Shown here piece by piece: positions 1 through 11,767 of a stretch of 64,000 bases of DNA. The translations under genes and the position numbers were made by a program. Position 1 is the stretch's first letter, and each line of letters begins with the position of its first letter. Origin of the DNA: Aeromicrobium sp. Leaf350. GTDB taxonomy: Bacteria; Actinomycetota; Actinomycetes; Propionibacteriales; Nocardioidaceae. A model generated the notes under the pieces. It was not told the DNA's origin and ran no database searches. It saw nothing but the letters and a program-made list of their open reading frames with translations. The stretch is from NCBI RefSeq assembly GCF_916858655.1, contig NZ_CAKASL010000002.1:496001-560000 (forward strand), read 5' to 3'.

Positions 1-1460
1 CGTTCGTCGACCAGCGCTTCGACACCCGGGTGCTCGTGCTGGCCGTGGGCTGCGTGGTCGGTCGCGCGGTGCTCGCGTGGGCGAGCGCCGCCGTCGCCGC
101 TCGCGCGGCGGTGCGGGTCCGTGCCGAGCTGCGGGAGGCCGTCGTGGCCGAGGTGCTCGACCCGAGACGACTGGGACCGAGGCCGTCGTCCGGCCGCCTC
201 ACCACGCTGCTGGGTCCGGGGCTCGAGCCGCTCGACGGCTACGTCGGTCGCTTCCTGCCGCAGCTCGTCGTGACGGCGATCGTGCCGCCCGTCGTGGTGC
301 TCGTGCTGCTCGTCGTCGACCCGTTGTCGGCCGTGATCGTCGGCCTCACGGTGCCGCTGGTCGTCGGCTTCCTCGTGCTCGTGGGCCTGGCGACGCAGGA
401 CCGCACGTCCGCACGCTGGGGCGAGCTGGCGCGGCTCGGCCGCCACTTCTCCGACCTCGTCGGAGGCGTGCGGACGCTGCTGGTGCTGGGCAGCCGCCAG
501 GAGCGCGGAATCCGGGTCGCAGGGGAGCGGCACCGGCGCGCGACGATGGAGGCCCTGCGCAGCGCCTTCCTGTCGTCACTCGTGCTCGAGCTCTTCTCGA
601 CGCTGTCGATGGCGATCGTGGCGGTGGCGACCGGTCTGCGCATCGTCGACGGCGGGCTCGGCCTCCAGACAGGACTGTTCGTCCTGCTGCTCGCGCCGGA
701 GGCGTACCTGCCGGTGCGGCGTCTCGGGTCGCAGTTCCACGACAGCGACGCCGGCGTCGCGGCGGCCCGAGAGGCGCTCGACCTGCTCGACGCTCCTCGC
801 CACGCCGGCACGGCGACGGTCCCGGACGCGCCGGCCGTCGTCGTCGACGGACTGCGTGTCGATCGCGGGAGCGGCGCCGCCGAGGTCGGGCTCGACGAGG
901 CCGTCGTGCTGCCCGGCGAGCTGGTGGCGGTCGCCGGCCCGTCCGGGGTCGGGAAGTCGACGCTGCTCGACGTCGTCCTCGGGTTCGTGACGCCGGCCTC
1001 GGGGAGCGTCACGGTCGGCGGCGTCGACGTGCGCGACCTCGACGTCGTGGCCTGGCGTCGCCGCGTCGCCTGGGTGCCCCAGGTGCCGACCGTGCCCGCC
1101 GGCACGATCGAGGGGGCCGTGCTGCTGGGCGCGAGCGGCTCGCGGGCGGACGTCGTCCGTGCACTCGCTGACGCGGGAGCGGCCGACCTCGATCCGGACC
1201 GCGTCGTCCGGGAGGACGCGGCTGACCTGTCCGCGGGGGAGCGGCGACGCGTGGCGATCGCGCGGGCCCTGCTGCGCGCCCGCTCCGGCGGGATCGACCT
1301 CCTGCTGCTGGACGAGCCCACCGCCGGGCTGGACGCCGACCGTGAGCGGCACGTGCTCGCGACGATCCGCGAGCTGGGCGTCACGACGCTCGTCGTCGCG
1401 CACCACCCCGTGGTGCTCAGGTCCGCCGACCGGGTCGTCGAGCTGGAGCCGGTCCGATGA
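1..1460 (+). CDS. cydD: Thiol reductant ABC exporter subunit CydD (5' partial)
   Basis: Half of the CydDC heterodimeric ABC exporter, which moves glutathione or cysteine-type thiols across the membrane and is needed to assemble cytochrome bd oxidase. The frame is open to the window edge (first full codon at base 3), so the N-terminus lies upstream; CydD is usually about 550 residues and about 486 are visible. Hydrophobic membrane segments fill the first half. The ATPase half has a Walker A GPSGVGKST near 940-965, a signature LSAGERRR near 1227 and a Walker B LLLLDEPTAGLD near 1300. The stop overlaps the cydC start (ATGA), so the two are translationally coupled. Upstream cydA and cydB are expected but not visible. 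Confidence 0.88.
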   Translation, partial: FVDQRFDTRVLVLAVGCVVGRAVLAWASAAVAARAAVRVRAELREAVVAEVLDPRRLGPRPSSGRLTTLLGPGLEPLDGYVGRFLPQLVVTAIVPPVVVLVLLVVDPLSAVIVGLTVPLVVGFLVLVGLATQDRTSARWGELARLGRHFSDLVGGVRTLLVLGSRQERGIRVAGERHRRATMEALRSAFLSSLVLELFSTLSMAIVAVATGLRIVDGGLGLQTGLFVLLLAPEAYLPVRRLGSQFHDSDAGVAAAREALDLLDAPRHAGTATVPDAPAVVVDGLRVDRGSGAAEVGLDEAVVLPGELVAVAGPSGVGKSTLLDVVLGFVTPASGSVTVGGVDVRDLDVVAWRRRVAWVPQVPTVPAGTIEGAVLLGASGSRADVVRALADAGAADLDPDRVVREDAADLSAGERRRVAIARALLRARSGGIDLLLLDEPTAGLDADRERHVLATIRELGVTTLVVAHHPVVLRSADRVVELEPVR

Positions 1461-3034
1461 GGGCGCGCCTGGCGCTCGGGGTGCTCCTGGCCGCGGTCGC
1501 CCAGCTCGCGGCCACGGGCCTGCTGCTGACCTCGGCGTGGCTCATCGTGAGGGCAGCGCAGCAGCCCCCCGTCCTCTACCTCATGATCGCGATCGTCGGC
1601 GTGCGCTTCTTCGGCGTCGGTCGCGCTGCGGCCCGCTACGCCGAGCGCCTCCTGACCCACGACGTCGCGCTCGAGACGGCGATCCGCACGCGGGTCGCGG
1701 TCTACGCCGCCGTTGCGCGTCTGGCGCCCCACGGCCTGGCGGGCCGACGCCACGGCGAGGTCGTGCAGCAGGCCGTCGAGGACGTCGACACCGTGCAGGA
1801 CCGGCTGCTGCGGATCCGGTTGCCGTGGTGGTCGGCGCTCACGACCGTCGTCGTCCTGACCGTCGTCGTGGGGCTGGTCGATCCGGCGGCCGGAGGCGTG
1901 CTGGCCGCCCAGGCGGGTCTGACGCTCCTGGTGCTCCGACTCGCGGTGCCGCGGTGGTCGGGGCGGTCGGTGGCCTCGTCGCTGGCGCCGGACGTGACCG
2001 AGGCGGCGAGGAACGCCGCCGAGCTCGTCGCCCTCGGAGCCGCCGACGAGGCGGTCGAGCGGGCCCGGAGCGAGATCGCGCGCAGTGCTGCGGCCGACCG
2101 TCGCCAGGCCCACGCGGGCGGCGGTGGCAGTGCCGTGGTGCTGGCCCTGACGGCGGCCGGACTGGGCGGGGTCGCCCTGGTGCTGGCTCCGGCGATGGCG
2201 AGCGGTGGCATCGCGCCGCTCCTCGTGGGCGTGGTGCTCCTGGCCCCGCTGGCCCTCGCGGAGGCGCTCGACCCCGTGGCCGACGCCGAGCGACGACGCC
2301 CGGTGGTCGAGGCCGCCGAGCGCCGGGTCCGGGACCTGGTCGACGCCGCTCCGGCCGTGAGCGCGCCGGTCGTCCCTGCGCCGGTGCCCGACGACCCGAC
2401 GATCGCGGTGGACGACGTCACCGTCGGTTGGGACACGGACCTGACCAGGCCCCTCTCGTTCGTGCTTCGCCCGGGCGAGGTCGTGGGCGTCGGTGGCCCG
2501 AGCGGCTCCGGCAAGAGCACCCTGGCACTCACCCTCGCGCGCCTGGTGGCGCCCCGGCACGGCGTGGTGCGCCTGGGTGGGACCGACCTGGCCGAGCTCC
2601 GGGCCGAGGACGTGCGGGCGGTGGTCGGCGTGCTCGGGCAGGACGAGGCGGTGTTCGACACGACCGTGCGGGAGAACCTGCGCATCGCCCGCCCCGACGC
2701 CGACGACGACCGACTGCACGAGGCGATGTGCCGCGTGGGTCTGCACCTCGACCTCGACCGGACGGCGGGGGAGCAGGGCGACCGCCTGTCGGGCGGCGAG
2801 CGCCAGCGGCTCGCGCTCGCCCGGCTCCTCCTCGGCGGTCATCGCGTGCTCGTGCTCGACGAGCCGACCGAGCACCTCGACGGCCCCCTGGCGCGGGCCC
2901 TCGTCGACGACGTCCTCACGCTGGCGCCGGAGCACACCGTCGTGCTGATCTCGCACGATCCCGCGGTGCTGTCCCGCTGCGACCGTGTCGTCGCCGTGGA
3001 GCGCCGCGACGCCCGGTCGCCCGCCGTCGCCTAG
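1457..3034 (+). CDS. cydC: Thiol reductant ABC exporter subunit CydC
   Basis: Partner of CydD in the cytoplasmic membrane. The 525-residue protein has an N-terminal membrane domain of about six helices (residues ~1-290) and a C-terminal ATPase with Walker A GPSGSGKST (~346-354), signature LSGGERQRL (~443) and Walker B VLVLDEPTEHLD (~463). The Walker B glutamate is present, so both halves of the exporter look catalytically competent. The start overlaps the cydD stop by four bases. The short overlapping layout, order cydD then cydC, and lengths match actinobacterial CydDC; a generic lipid or drug exporter is the less likely alternative. Confidence 0.88.
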   Translation: MRARLALGVLLAAVAQLAATGLLLTSAWLIVRAAQQPPVLYLMIAIVGVRFFGVGRAAARYAERLLTHDVALETAIRTRVAVYAAVARLAPHGLAGRRHGEVVQQAVEDVDTVQDRLLRIRLPWWSALTTVVVLTVVVGLVDPAAGGVLAAQAGLTLLVLRLAVPRWSGRSVASSLAPDVTEAARNAAELVALGAADEAVERARSEIARSAAADRRQAHAGGGGSAVVLALTAAGLGGVALVLAPAMASGGIAPLLVGVVLLAPLALAEALDPVADAERRRPVVEAAERRVRDLVDAAPAVSAPVVPAPVPDDPTIAVDDVTVGWDTDLTRPLSFVLRPGEVVGVGGPSGSGKSTLALTLARLVAPRHGVVRLGGTDLAELRAEDVRAVVGVLGQDEAVFDTTVRENLRIARPDADDDRLHEAMCRVGLHLDLDRTAGEQGDRLSGGERQRLALARLLLGGHRVLVLDEPTEHLDGPLARALVDDVLTLAPEHTVVLISHDPAVLSRCDRVVAVERRDARSPAVA

Positions 3035-3037
3035 GGT
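3032..3037 (+). promoter_or_regulatory. -10 element TAGGGT, leaderless ftsY
   Basis: TAGGGT ends six bases before the ftsY GTG, so transcription should begin at or next to the start codon. It begins inside the last codons of cydC. There is no Shine-Dalgarno sequence, which fits a leaderless message. Confidence 0.6.
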
Positions 3038-3043
3038 GAAACC

Positions 3044-4183
3044 GTGTCGACCGAGCTCCTGCTGATCATCGCCCTGTCCGCGATCGTCGTGTTCGCCTTC
3101 GCCGCGACGTTCCTGATGCGACGGGGCGACGAGCTGCCCCCGACGCTCGAGACCGACCTCGAGACCGAGGAGGAGATCCTCCACCCGGAAGCGCTCGGGA
3201 CCGGCGACGAGCCGGAACCGGAGCAGGACCACGCCGAGACCGCCACGCTCGAGCGCCCCGAGGCGCCGGGTGGTCGCCTCGTACGGCTTCGCGCACGGCT
3301 CGCGCGGTCGAACTCCACGCTCGGCAAGGGGCTCCTGGCGATCCTCGGCCGCTCCGACCTCGACCAGGCCGCCTGGGACGAGCTGGAGGAGACGCTGCTC
3401 GCCGCCGACGTCGGCGTCGGCCCCACGACCGAGCTCGTCGACAACCTGCGCACCCGCCTGAAGGTCGAGGGCTCCACCGACACGGCTCGCGCTCGCGAGA
3501 TCCTGCGCGAGGAGCTGATCGGCCTCGTCGGCACCGACCTCGACCGACGCCTCCACACGACCGGTGACGAGGGCGTGCCCGGAGTCGTGCTGGTCGTCGG
3601 CGTCAACGGCACGGGCAAGACCACGACGGTGGGCCGACTGGCTCGCGTCCTCGTGGCCGAGGACCGCCGGGTCGTGCTCGGTGCGGCCGACACCTTCCGC
3701 GCCGCCGCGGCCGACCAGCTCCAGACCTGGGGCGAGCGCGTCGGCGCCGAGGTCGTGCGGGGCCCTGAGGGCGGCGATCCCGCCAGCGTCGGCTTCGACA
3801 CCGTCAAGGCCGGCATCGCCAACGGGGCCGACGTCGTCGTGGTCGACACGGCCGGTCGCCTCCACACCAAGTCCGGACTGATGGACGAGCTCGGCAAGGT
3901 CAAGCGCGTCATCGAGAAGCAGGCGCCCGTGACCGAGGTGCTCCTCGTGATCGATGCGACGACGGGTCAGAACGGCCTGACGCAGGCCCGGGTCTTCGGC
4001 GAGGTCGTCGACGTCACCGGCATCGTGCTGACCAAGCTCGACGGCACCGCCAAGGGCGGCATCGTCATCGCCGTGCAGCGTGAGCTCGGCGTGCCGGTCA
4101 AGTTCGTGGGCCTCGGCGAGGGCCCGGACGACCTGGCGCCGTTCGACGCCGCCGAGTTCGTCGACGCGCTGCTCGGCGACTGA
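3044..4183 (+). CDS. ftsY: Signal recognition particle receptor FtsY
   Basis: Membrane-docking GTPase that receives the SRP-ribosome complex and hands nascent membrane proteins to SecYEG. The 379-residue protein begins with a hydrophobic helix (residues ~3-23), typical of actinobacterial FtsY, then an acidic Glu/Asp-rich linker (~24-80). The NG domain follows, with G1 GVNGTGKTTT (~185-194), G3 DTAGR (~268-272), and a TKLDGTAKGG motif (~329-338). The GTG start is chosen because a -10 hexamer lies exactly 12 to 7 bases upstream. The other SRP-pathway gene, ffh, is 4 kb downstream, and the nitrogen operon lies between them. Confidence 0.95.
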   Translation: MSTELLLIIALSAIVVFAFAATFLMRRGDELPPTLETDLETEEEILHPEALGTGDEPEPEQDHAETATLERPEAPGGRLVRLRARLARSNSTLGKGLLAILGRSDLDQAAWDELEETLLAADVGVGPTTELVDNLRTRLKVEGSTDTARAREILREELIGLVGTDLDRRLHTTGDEGVPGVVLVVGVNGTGKTTTVGRLARVLVAEDRRVVLGAADTFRAAAADQLQTWGERVGAEVVRGPEGGDPASVGFDTVKAGIANGADVVVVDTAGRLHTKSGLMDELGKVKRVIEKQAPVTEVLLVIDATTGQNGLTQARVFGEVVDVTGIVLTKLDGTAKGGIVIAVQRELGVPVKFVGLGEGPDDLAPFDAAEFVDALLGD

Positions 4184-4200
4184 TCCGGTCCCTGCCCCGC

Positions 4201-4238
4201 GTCACACGCCCGTAACACTTCGTGCAGGCGCGTGAAAT
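4201..4238 (+). promoter_or_regulatory. Probable GlnR operator upstream of amt-glnB-glnD
   Basis: Four pentamers on an 11-base repeat: GTCAC, n6, GTAAC, n6, TGCAG, n6, GAAAT. This matches the actinobacterial GlnR arrangement gTnAC-n6-GaAAC-n6-GTnAC-n6-GaAAC, with the third pentamer weakest. It lies just upstream of a -10 TAGAGT at 4249-4254, the position of an activator site. The match to GlnR is inference from spacing and from the nitrogen genes downstream. Confidence 0.65.
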
Positions 4239-4248
4239 GTGTGCTTCC

Positions 4249-4254
4249 TAGAGT
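4249..4254 (+). promoter_or_regulatory. -10 element TAGAGT for amt operon
   Basis: TAGAGT lies eleven bases after the GlnR-like boxes. Transcription would start near 4261, giving a leader of about 30 bases to the ATG at 4291. No good -35 is visible, as expected for an activator-dependent promoter. Confidence 0.5.
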
Positions 4255-4290
4255 CGCGTCACCTGACTCGATGTGGAAGTAGAGGGATCG

Positions 4291-5553
4291 ATGGACGGCT
4301 ACTACGCCTTCATGCTGGTCGCGACGGCACTCGTCCTGCTCATGACGGTGCCCGCCCTGGCGCTGTTCTACGGCGGCATGTCGCGCGCGAAGTCCGTGCT
4401 GAACATGCTGATGATGTCCTACGTCGCCGCGGCGGTCGTGGGCCTGGTCTACGTCCTGTGGGGCTGGTCGATGTCCTTCAGCGAGGACGAGCTGCTCGGT
4501 GGGCTCTTCTCGAACCCGTTCACGCACTTCGGTCTCAAGGGCGTCGAGGCCGGTGACCTGATCTACGTCTGCTTCCAGATGACGTTCGCGATCATCACCG
4601 CCGCGCTGATCTCGGGCGCGATCGCCGATCGCGTCAAGCTCTCGGCCTGGGTCGTGTTCCTGCCGATCTGGGTCACGCTCTGCTACTTCCCGCTGGCCCA
4701 CATGGTCTTCGGCCTCGGCTACCTGCACTCGATCTTCCCGGCGCAGGACTACGCCGGCGGCACGGTCGTGCACATCAACGCGGGTGTCGCGGGCGGCGTG
4801 CTGGCCCTCATCATCGGCAAGCGTCTCGGCTTCGGCCGGGAGCCCATGAAGCCGCACAACCTGCCGCTCACGATGATCGGCGCCGGCCTGCTGTGGTTCG
4901 GCTGGTACGGCTTCAACGTCGGCTCGATCGTGTTCGTCGAAGGCGACGGCGGCGAGCTCGACACCGCTCAGTTCCTCACCGAGACCGGGGTGACGTTCCT
5001 CAACACGACCATCGCCACGATGGCGGCCCTGCTGGCCTGGCTGGCGGTCGAGAAGCTCCTGCACGGCAAGGCCTCCTCGCTCGGCGCGGCCTCCGGCATC
5101 GTCGCGGGCCTCGTGGCCATCACGCCGGCCTGTGGTGCGGTCGAGCCCGTCGGCGCCATCGCGATCGGTGCGATCTCCGGCGCGGTCTGCTCCTGGGCCG
5201 TCGGCCTGAAGTACAAGCTCGGCTTCGACGACTCCTTCGACGTCGTCGGCGTCCACCTCGTCGGCGGCATCATCGGCACCGTGCTGATCGGCCTGTTCTC
5301 CTCGGCGTCCGCGCCTGGCGGGATCGACGGACTGCTCTACGGTGGTGGACTGGGGTCGCTGGGCGACCAGGCGGGCGCCGCGGCCTTCGCGATCGTCTGG
5401 ACCGGTGTCCTCACGGCCCTGATCGCCTTCGCGATCAAGTACACGATCGGCTGGCGGATCGACGAGGAGGACGAGGTCGAGGGCATCGACTTCGCCGAGC
5501 ACGGAGAGTCCGCCTACGACATCGCCACGAACACCGGCAGCTCGCACTTCTGA
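4291..5553 (+). CDS. amt: Ammonium transporter Amt (nitrogen operon copy)
   Basis: Ammonium channel of the Amt/MEP/Rh family in the cytoplasmic membrane; 420 residues and about eleven membrane helices. The pore twin-histidine motifs are visible as VVHINAGVAGG and VVGVHLVGG. An in-frame GTG at 4273 exists, but the ATG at 4291 has AGAGGG just upstream and gives the standard N-terminus (MDGYYAF). glnB begins 15 bases after the stop, the usual amt-PII pairing in which PII binds Amt and blocks the pore when nitrogen is plentiful. A GlnR-type operator upstream suggests induction by nitrogen limitation. A second, diverged amt lies at 18219. Confidence 0.95.
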   Translation: MDGYYAFMLVATALVLLMTVPALALFYGGMSRAKSVLNMLMMSYVAAAVVGLVYVLWGWSMSFSEDELLGGLFSNPFTHFGLKGVEAGDLIYVCFQMTFAIITAALISGAIADRVKLSAWVVFLPIWVTLCYFPLAHMVFGLGYLHSIFPAQDYAGGTVVHINAGVAGGVLALIIGKRLGFGREPMKPHNLPLTMIGAGLLWFGWYGFNVGSIVFVEGDGGELDTAQFLTETGVTFLNTTIATMAALLAWLAVEKLLHGKASSLGAASGIVAGLVAITPACGAVEPVGAIAIGAISGAVCSWAVGLKYKLGFDDSFDVVGVHLVGGIIGTVLIGLFSSASAPGGIDGLLYGGGLGSLGDQAGAAAFAIVWTGVLTALIAFAIKYTIGWRIDEEDEVEGIDFAEHGESAYDIATNTGSSHF

Positions 5554-8185
<2,632 letters not shown>

Positions 8186-8195
8186 CCCCCTCGGC

Positions 8196-8201
8196 TAGGC
8201 T
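8196..8201 (+). promoter_or_regulatory. -10 element TAGGCT for ffh
   Basis: TAGGCT lies just after the glnD stop. It predicts a start near 8208 and a leader of about 36 bases to the ffh GTG, with a GAGGAA ribosome site eight bases before the start. Confidence 0.45.
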
Positions 8202-8243
8202 GGGAGGGCTGTCCGACGATCCCGACCTTCCCTGAGGAACTCC

Positions 8244-9788
8244 GTGTTCGACTCTCTGCAAGACCGCCTGCAGTCCGCGTTCACGTCGCTGCGCGGCAAG
8301 GGCAAGCTGAGCCCGGCCGACATCGACGCGACCGTGCGCGAGATCCGCCTCGCCCTGCTCGAGGCCGACGTCGCCGTCCCGGTGGTCCGCGACTTCGTCG
8401 CCTCGGTCACCGAGCGGGCCAACGGGGTCGAGGTCAGCAAGGCGCTCAACCCCGCGCAGCAGGTCATCAAGATCGTCAACGACGAGCTCGTCACGATCCT
8501 CGGCGGCGAGACCCGTCGCGTCCGGTTCGCGAAGACCGCGCCGACCGTGATCATGCTCGCCGGCCTCCAGGGCGCGGGCAAGACGACCCTCGCGGGCAAG
8601 CTCGGTCGGTGGCTCAAGGACAACGGCCACAGCCCCATGCTCGTCGCCTGCGACCTGCAGCGACCCAACGCCGTCCAGCAGCTCGAGGTCGTCGGCCAGC
8701 AGGCCGGGGTCACCGTGTTCTCGCCCGAGCCGGGCAACGGCGTCGGCAACCCCGTGCAGGTCGCCACGGCCTCGATCGCCGAGGCGCGCCGCACCCTGCA
8801 CGACGTCGTCGTGGTCGACACCGCCGGCCGCCTCGGCATCGACGCCGAGCTCATGAAGCAGGCGTCCGACATCCGCGACGCGGTCGACCCGGACGAGGTC
8901 CTGTTCGTCATCGACTCGATGACCGGTCAGGACGCCGTGCAGACCGCGCAGGCGTTCGCCGACGGCGTCGACTTCACCGGTGTCGTCCTGACGAAGCTCG
9001 ACGGCGACGCCCGAGGCGGCGCGGCGCTCTCGGTGCGACAGGTCACCGGCCGGCCCATCATGTTCGCCTCGTCGGGCGAGAAGCTGACCGACTTCGACGT
9101 CTTCCACCCCGACCGCATGGCCTCGCGCATCCTCGACATGGGCGACGTCATGACGCTCATCGAGCAGGCCGAGAAGGCCTTCGACGCCGACGAGGCCGCC
9201 AAGGCGGCCGAGAAGCTCGCAGGCGGCGCGTTCACCCTCAACGACTTCCTCGCGCAGCTCGAGGCCATCTCCAAGATGGGCTCGATGAGCAAGATGCTCG
9301 GCATGCTGCCGGGCATGGGTCAGTTCAAGGACCAGATCGCGGCCCTGGACGACAAGGAGCTCGGCAAGATCAAGGCGATCATCCTGTCGATGACGCCGAA
9401 GGAGCGCGAGAACCCGAAGATCATCGACGGCTCGCGCCGCGCCCGCATCGCGGCCGGATCCGGCCGTCAGGTCAGCGACGTCAACCAGCTCGTCTCCCGC
9501 TTCGCCGACGCGTCCAAGATGATGCAGCAGATGGCCAAGGGGGGCGGCGTCCCCGGCATGCCCGGCATGCAGGGACTCCCGGGCATGCCCGGCAAGCGAG
9601 CCGGCGCCCGTCAGAAGCCGCAGCAGAAGAAGAAGGGCAAGCGCACCTCCGGCAACCCGGCCAAGCGCGCGGCCGAGGCGCAGGGCAAGCCGGCTCCCTC
9701 GCAGGGCGGCGGTGCAGGTGCCTTCGGCTTCGGCCAGGGCGGCGACACCGACTTCGAGCTCCCCAAGGAGCTCAAGGACCTGCTGTAG
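8244..9788 (+). CDS. ffh: Signal recognition particle protein Ffh (SRP54)
   Basis: GTPase that binds signal sequences and 4.5S RNA and targets membrane proteins to FtsY. The protein has 514 residues: N domain, G domain with GLQGAGKTT (~107-115), DTAGR (~191) and TKLDGDARGG (~250), and a methionine-rich M domain (~300-440). The tail carries a Met/Gly/Pro repeat, GMPGMPGMQGLPGMPG (~437-452), then a basic stretch and an Ala/Gly-rich end, as in other actinobacteria. The GTG start follows GAGGAA. No SRP RNA gene is recognisable here. Confidence 0.96.
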   Translation: MFDSLQDRLQSAFTSLRGKGKLSPADIDATVREIRLALLEADVAVPVVRDFVASVTERANGVEVSKALNPAQQVIKIVNDELVTILGGETRRVRFAKTAPTVIMLAGLQGAGKTTLAGKLGRWLKDNGHSPMLVACDLQRPNAVQQLEVVGQQAGVTVFSPEPGNGVGNPVQVATASIAEARRTLHDVVVVDTAGRLGIDAELMKQASDIRDAVDPDEVLFVIDSMTGQDAVQTAQAFADGVDFTGVVLTKLDGDARGGAALSVRQVTGRPIMFASSGEKLTDFDVFHPDRMASRILDMGDVMTLIEQAEKAFDADEAAKAAEKLAGGAFTLNDFLAQLEAISKMGSMSKMLGMLPGMGQFKDQIAALDDKELGKIKAIILSMTPKERENPKIIDGSRRARIAAGSGRQVSDVNQLVSRFADASKMMQQMAKGGGVPGMPGMQGLPGMPGKRAGARQKPQQKKKGKRTSGNPAKRAAEAQGKPAPSQGGGAGAFGFGQGGDTDFELPKELKDLL

Positions 9789-9835
9789 GGCTCGCAGGGT
9801 GCGCCTCCCGCGATGCCGATCGGCCGGAGCGGGCG

Positions 9836-9841
9836 TAACGT
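9836..9841 (+). promoter_or_regulatory. -10 element TAACGT, leaderless gntK
   Basis: TAACGT ends seven bases before the ATG at 9849. This favours that codon over the upstream in-frame ATG at 9813, which lies before the promoter. Confidence 0.55.
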
Positions 9842-9848
9842 CCGGGCC

Positions 9849-10388
9849 ATGGGTGACAACGCCGTCGAGGTCCGACCCCTCGTCGTGGCCATGGGGATCT
9901 CGGGCACCGGCAAGTCCGCCGTGGGTCGCGCGGTCGCCGACCGGCTCGGCCTGCCGTACGCCGACGGCGACGACTACCACCCCCGGTCGAACATCGAGAA
10001 GATGTCCGCCGGCACGCCCCTGACCGACGAGGACCGGTGGCCGTGGCTCGAGCTCGTCGCGGGCTGGCTCACCGAGCACGCCGACAGCGGTGGGGTCATC
10101 AGCTGCTCGGCCCTGAAGCGCTCGTACCGCGACGTCCTGCGTCGCGGGGCGGAGGGAGTTCTCTTCCTGCACCTCGAGGGTGACCACGACCTGATCCAGG
10201 AACGCATGGAGAAGCGCGACCACTTCATGCCGGCCACCCTGCTGGAGTCGCAGGAGCGCACCCTCGAGCCGCTCGAGGACGACGAGCGCGGGTGGTCGTT
10301 CGACATCGCGCCGCCGATCGAGCAGATCGTCGATGAGTTCGTGGAGCGCGCCGGGCTGTCGGCGCTCGAGCCCGAGGAGACACCGTGA
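9849..10388 (+). CDS. gntK: Gluconokinase
   Basis: Phosphorylates D-gluconate to 6-phosphogluconate, feeding the pentose phosphate pathway. The 179-residue protein has a P-loop GISGTGKS near residues 16-23, then YADGDDYHP and TDEDRWPW, which are typical of GntK. The length is normal for this small kinase family. The start is chosen by the -10 element just upstream; the longer reading from 9813 adds twelve residues with no family match. The stop overlaps the permease start (GTGA), so uptake and phosphorylation are coupled. Confidence 0.92.
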   Translation: MGDNAVEVRPLVVAMGISGTGKSAVGRAVADRLGLPYADGDDYHPRSNIEKMSAGTPLTDEDRWPWLELVAGWLTEHADSGGVISCSALKRSYRDVLRRGAEGVLFLHLEGDHDLIQERMEKRDHFMPATLLESQERTLEPLEDDERGWSFDIAPPIEQIVDEFVERAGLSALEPEETP

Positions 10389-11767
10389 ACAGCTCGTCCT
10401 TCGTCGCCGCCACCGGGGATCCGGTCGAGGCCGTCGCCGGCACCGGCGTGCTGCTCACCGCAGCGCTCATCGGCATCGCCGTGCTCGTGCTGCTCATCAC
10501 CTGGTTCAAGCTGCACCCGTTCCTCGCGCTGACGCTCGGCTCGCTCGTCGTCGGTGCCATCGCCGGACGCGAGATGCTCGACGTCGTCGCGAGCTTCAGC
10601 ACGGGCGTCGGCGACACGGTCAAGGGTGTCGGCGTGCTGATCGCCCTCGGCGCGATGTTCGGCAAGCTCTTGGCCGACTCCGGGGGAGCGGACCGCATCG
10701 TCGACACGATCGTGGGGCGCTCGAGCCCCCGGATGCTGCCGTGGTCGATGGCCGCGATCGGCGCCATCATCGGCCTGCCGATGTTCTTCGAGATCGGCCT
10801 CGTGCTTCTGATGCCGGTGATCTTCCTCGTGGCCAAGCGCGCGGAGCGGTCGGTCATCGCCCTCGGCATCCCGGCGCTCGCCGGCCTGTCCGCGATGCAC
10901 GGCTTCGTGCCGCCGCACCCCGGCCCCCTCGCGGCGATCGACGCGCTCAAGGCCGACCTCGGCATCACGCTGGGCCTCGGCATCCTCGTGGCGGTCCCGA
11001 CCATCGTGGTCGCCGGCCCCGTCTTCGCGCGGTTCGCCGACCGGTGGGTGCCGGTGCCGGCCGGGGACCTCTTCGAGCCCGAGACCAGCACGCGGGAGCG
11101 CCGCCCGAGCTTCGGCGTCACGCTCGCCACCGTGCTGCTGCCGGTCGTGCTGATGATGGGCAAGGCGCTCGCCGACCTGCTCGTCGACGACGGCACGACG
11201 ACCCGGGCCGTGCTCGACTTCATCGGCGAGCCGTTCGTGGCGCTGCTGATCGCCGTGATCGTCGCGATCTTCACCCTCGGCCGCGGCTCCGGCATGGGCC
11301 GCGACGACGTCGCGACGGTCCTCAACAACGCGCTGCCGCCGATCGCCGGCATCATCCTGATCGTCGGCGCCGGCGGCGGCTTCAAGCAGACCCTGGTCGA
11401 CACCGGCATCGCCGAGGTGATGGCCGACTTCGTGCGCGACTCGGGCGTCTCGGTGCTGCTGCTCGCCTGGCTCGTCGCGGTGCTGATCCGCGTCGCGACC
11501 GGCTCGGCGACGGTCGCCACGATCACCGCCGCCGGCATCATGGCGCCCGTCGCGGGCGACCTGGCCGGCGTGGAGGTCTCGCTCCTGGTGCTCGCGATCG
11601 GCGCGGGCTCGGTCTTCTTCTCCCACGTCAACGACGCGGGGTTCTGGCTCGTCAAGGAGTACTTCGGGCTCACGGTCGGCCAGACGATCAAGACCTGGTC
11701 GATCATGGAGACCGTGCTCTCGGTGACGGGCCTGGTCGTGGTGCTCGGCATCGACCTGGTCGTCTAG
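10385..11767 (+). CDS. gntP: Gluconate:H+ symporter, GntP family
   Basis: Membrane permease of 460 residues with about 12-14 hydrophobic segments, co-transporting gluconate and a proton. Family stretches are visible, such as GLPMFFEIGLVLLMPV and GFVPPHPGPLAAI, and the glycine-rich loop VGAGGGFKQTLVDTG. Coupling to gntK by a four-base overlap supports gluconate as the substrate; other GntP members carry related sugar acids such as ketogluconate or glycerate. No GntR-type regulator is adjacent. A 15-base duplication begins at the TAG stop. Confidence 0.9.
   Translation: MNSSSFVAATGDPVEAVAGTGVLLTAALIGIAVLVLLITWFKLHPFLALTLGSLVVGAIAGREMLDVVASFSTGVGDTVKGVGVLIALGAMFGKLLADSGGADRIVDTIVGRSSPRMLPWSMAAIGAIIGLPMFFEIGLVLLMPVIFLVAKRAERSVIALGIPALAGLSAMHGFVPPHPGPLAAIDALKADLGITLGLGILVAVPTIVVAGPVFARFADRWVPVPAGDLFEPETSTRERRPSFGVTLATVLLPVVLMMGKALADLLVDDGTTTRAVLDFIGEPFVALLIAVIVAIFTLGRGSGMGRDDVATVLNNALPPIAGIILIVGAGGGFKQTLVDTGIAEVMADFVRDSGVSVLLLAWLVAVLIRVATGSATVATITAAGIMAPVAGDLAGVEVSLLVLAIGAGSVFFSHVNDAGFWLVKEYFGLTVGQTIKTWSIMETVLSVTGLVVVLGIDLVV

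Noticed and set aside
239..3865. A minus-strand open frame of 1208 residues and several other very long antisense frames (e.g. 3967-5694, 5846-8065, 31700-34756).
   Set aside because: They are antisense to clearly conserved genes, are rich in Arg/His/Asp/Gly with no domain, and arise from the strong GC3 bias.
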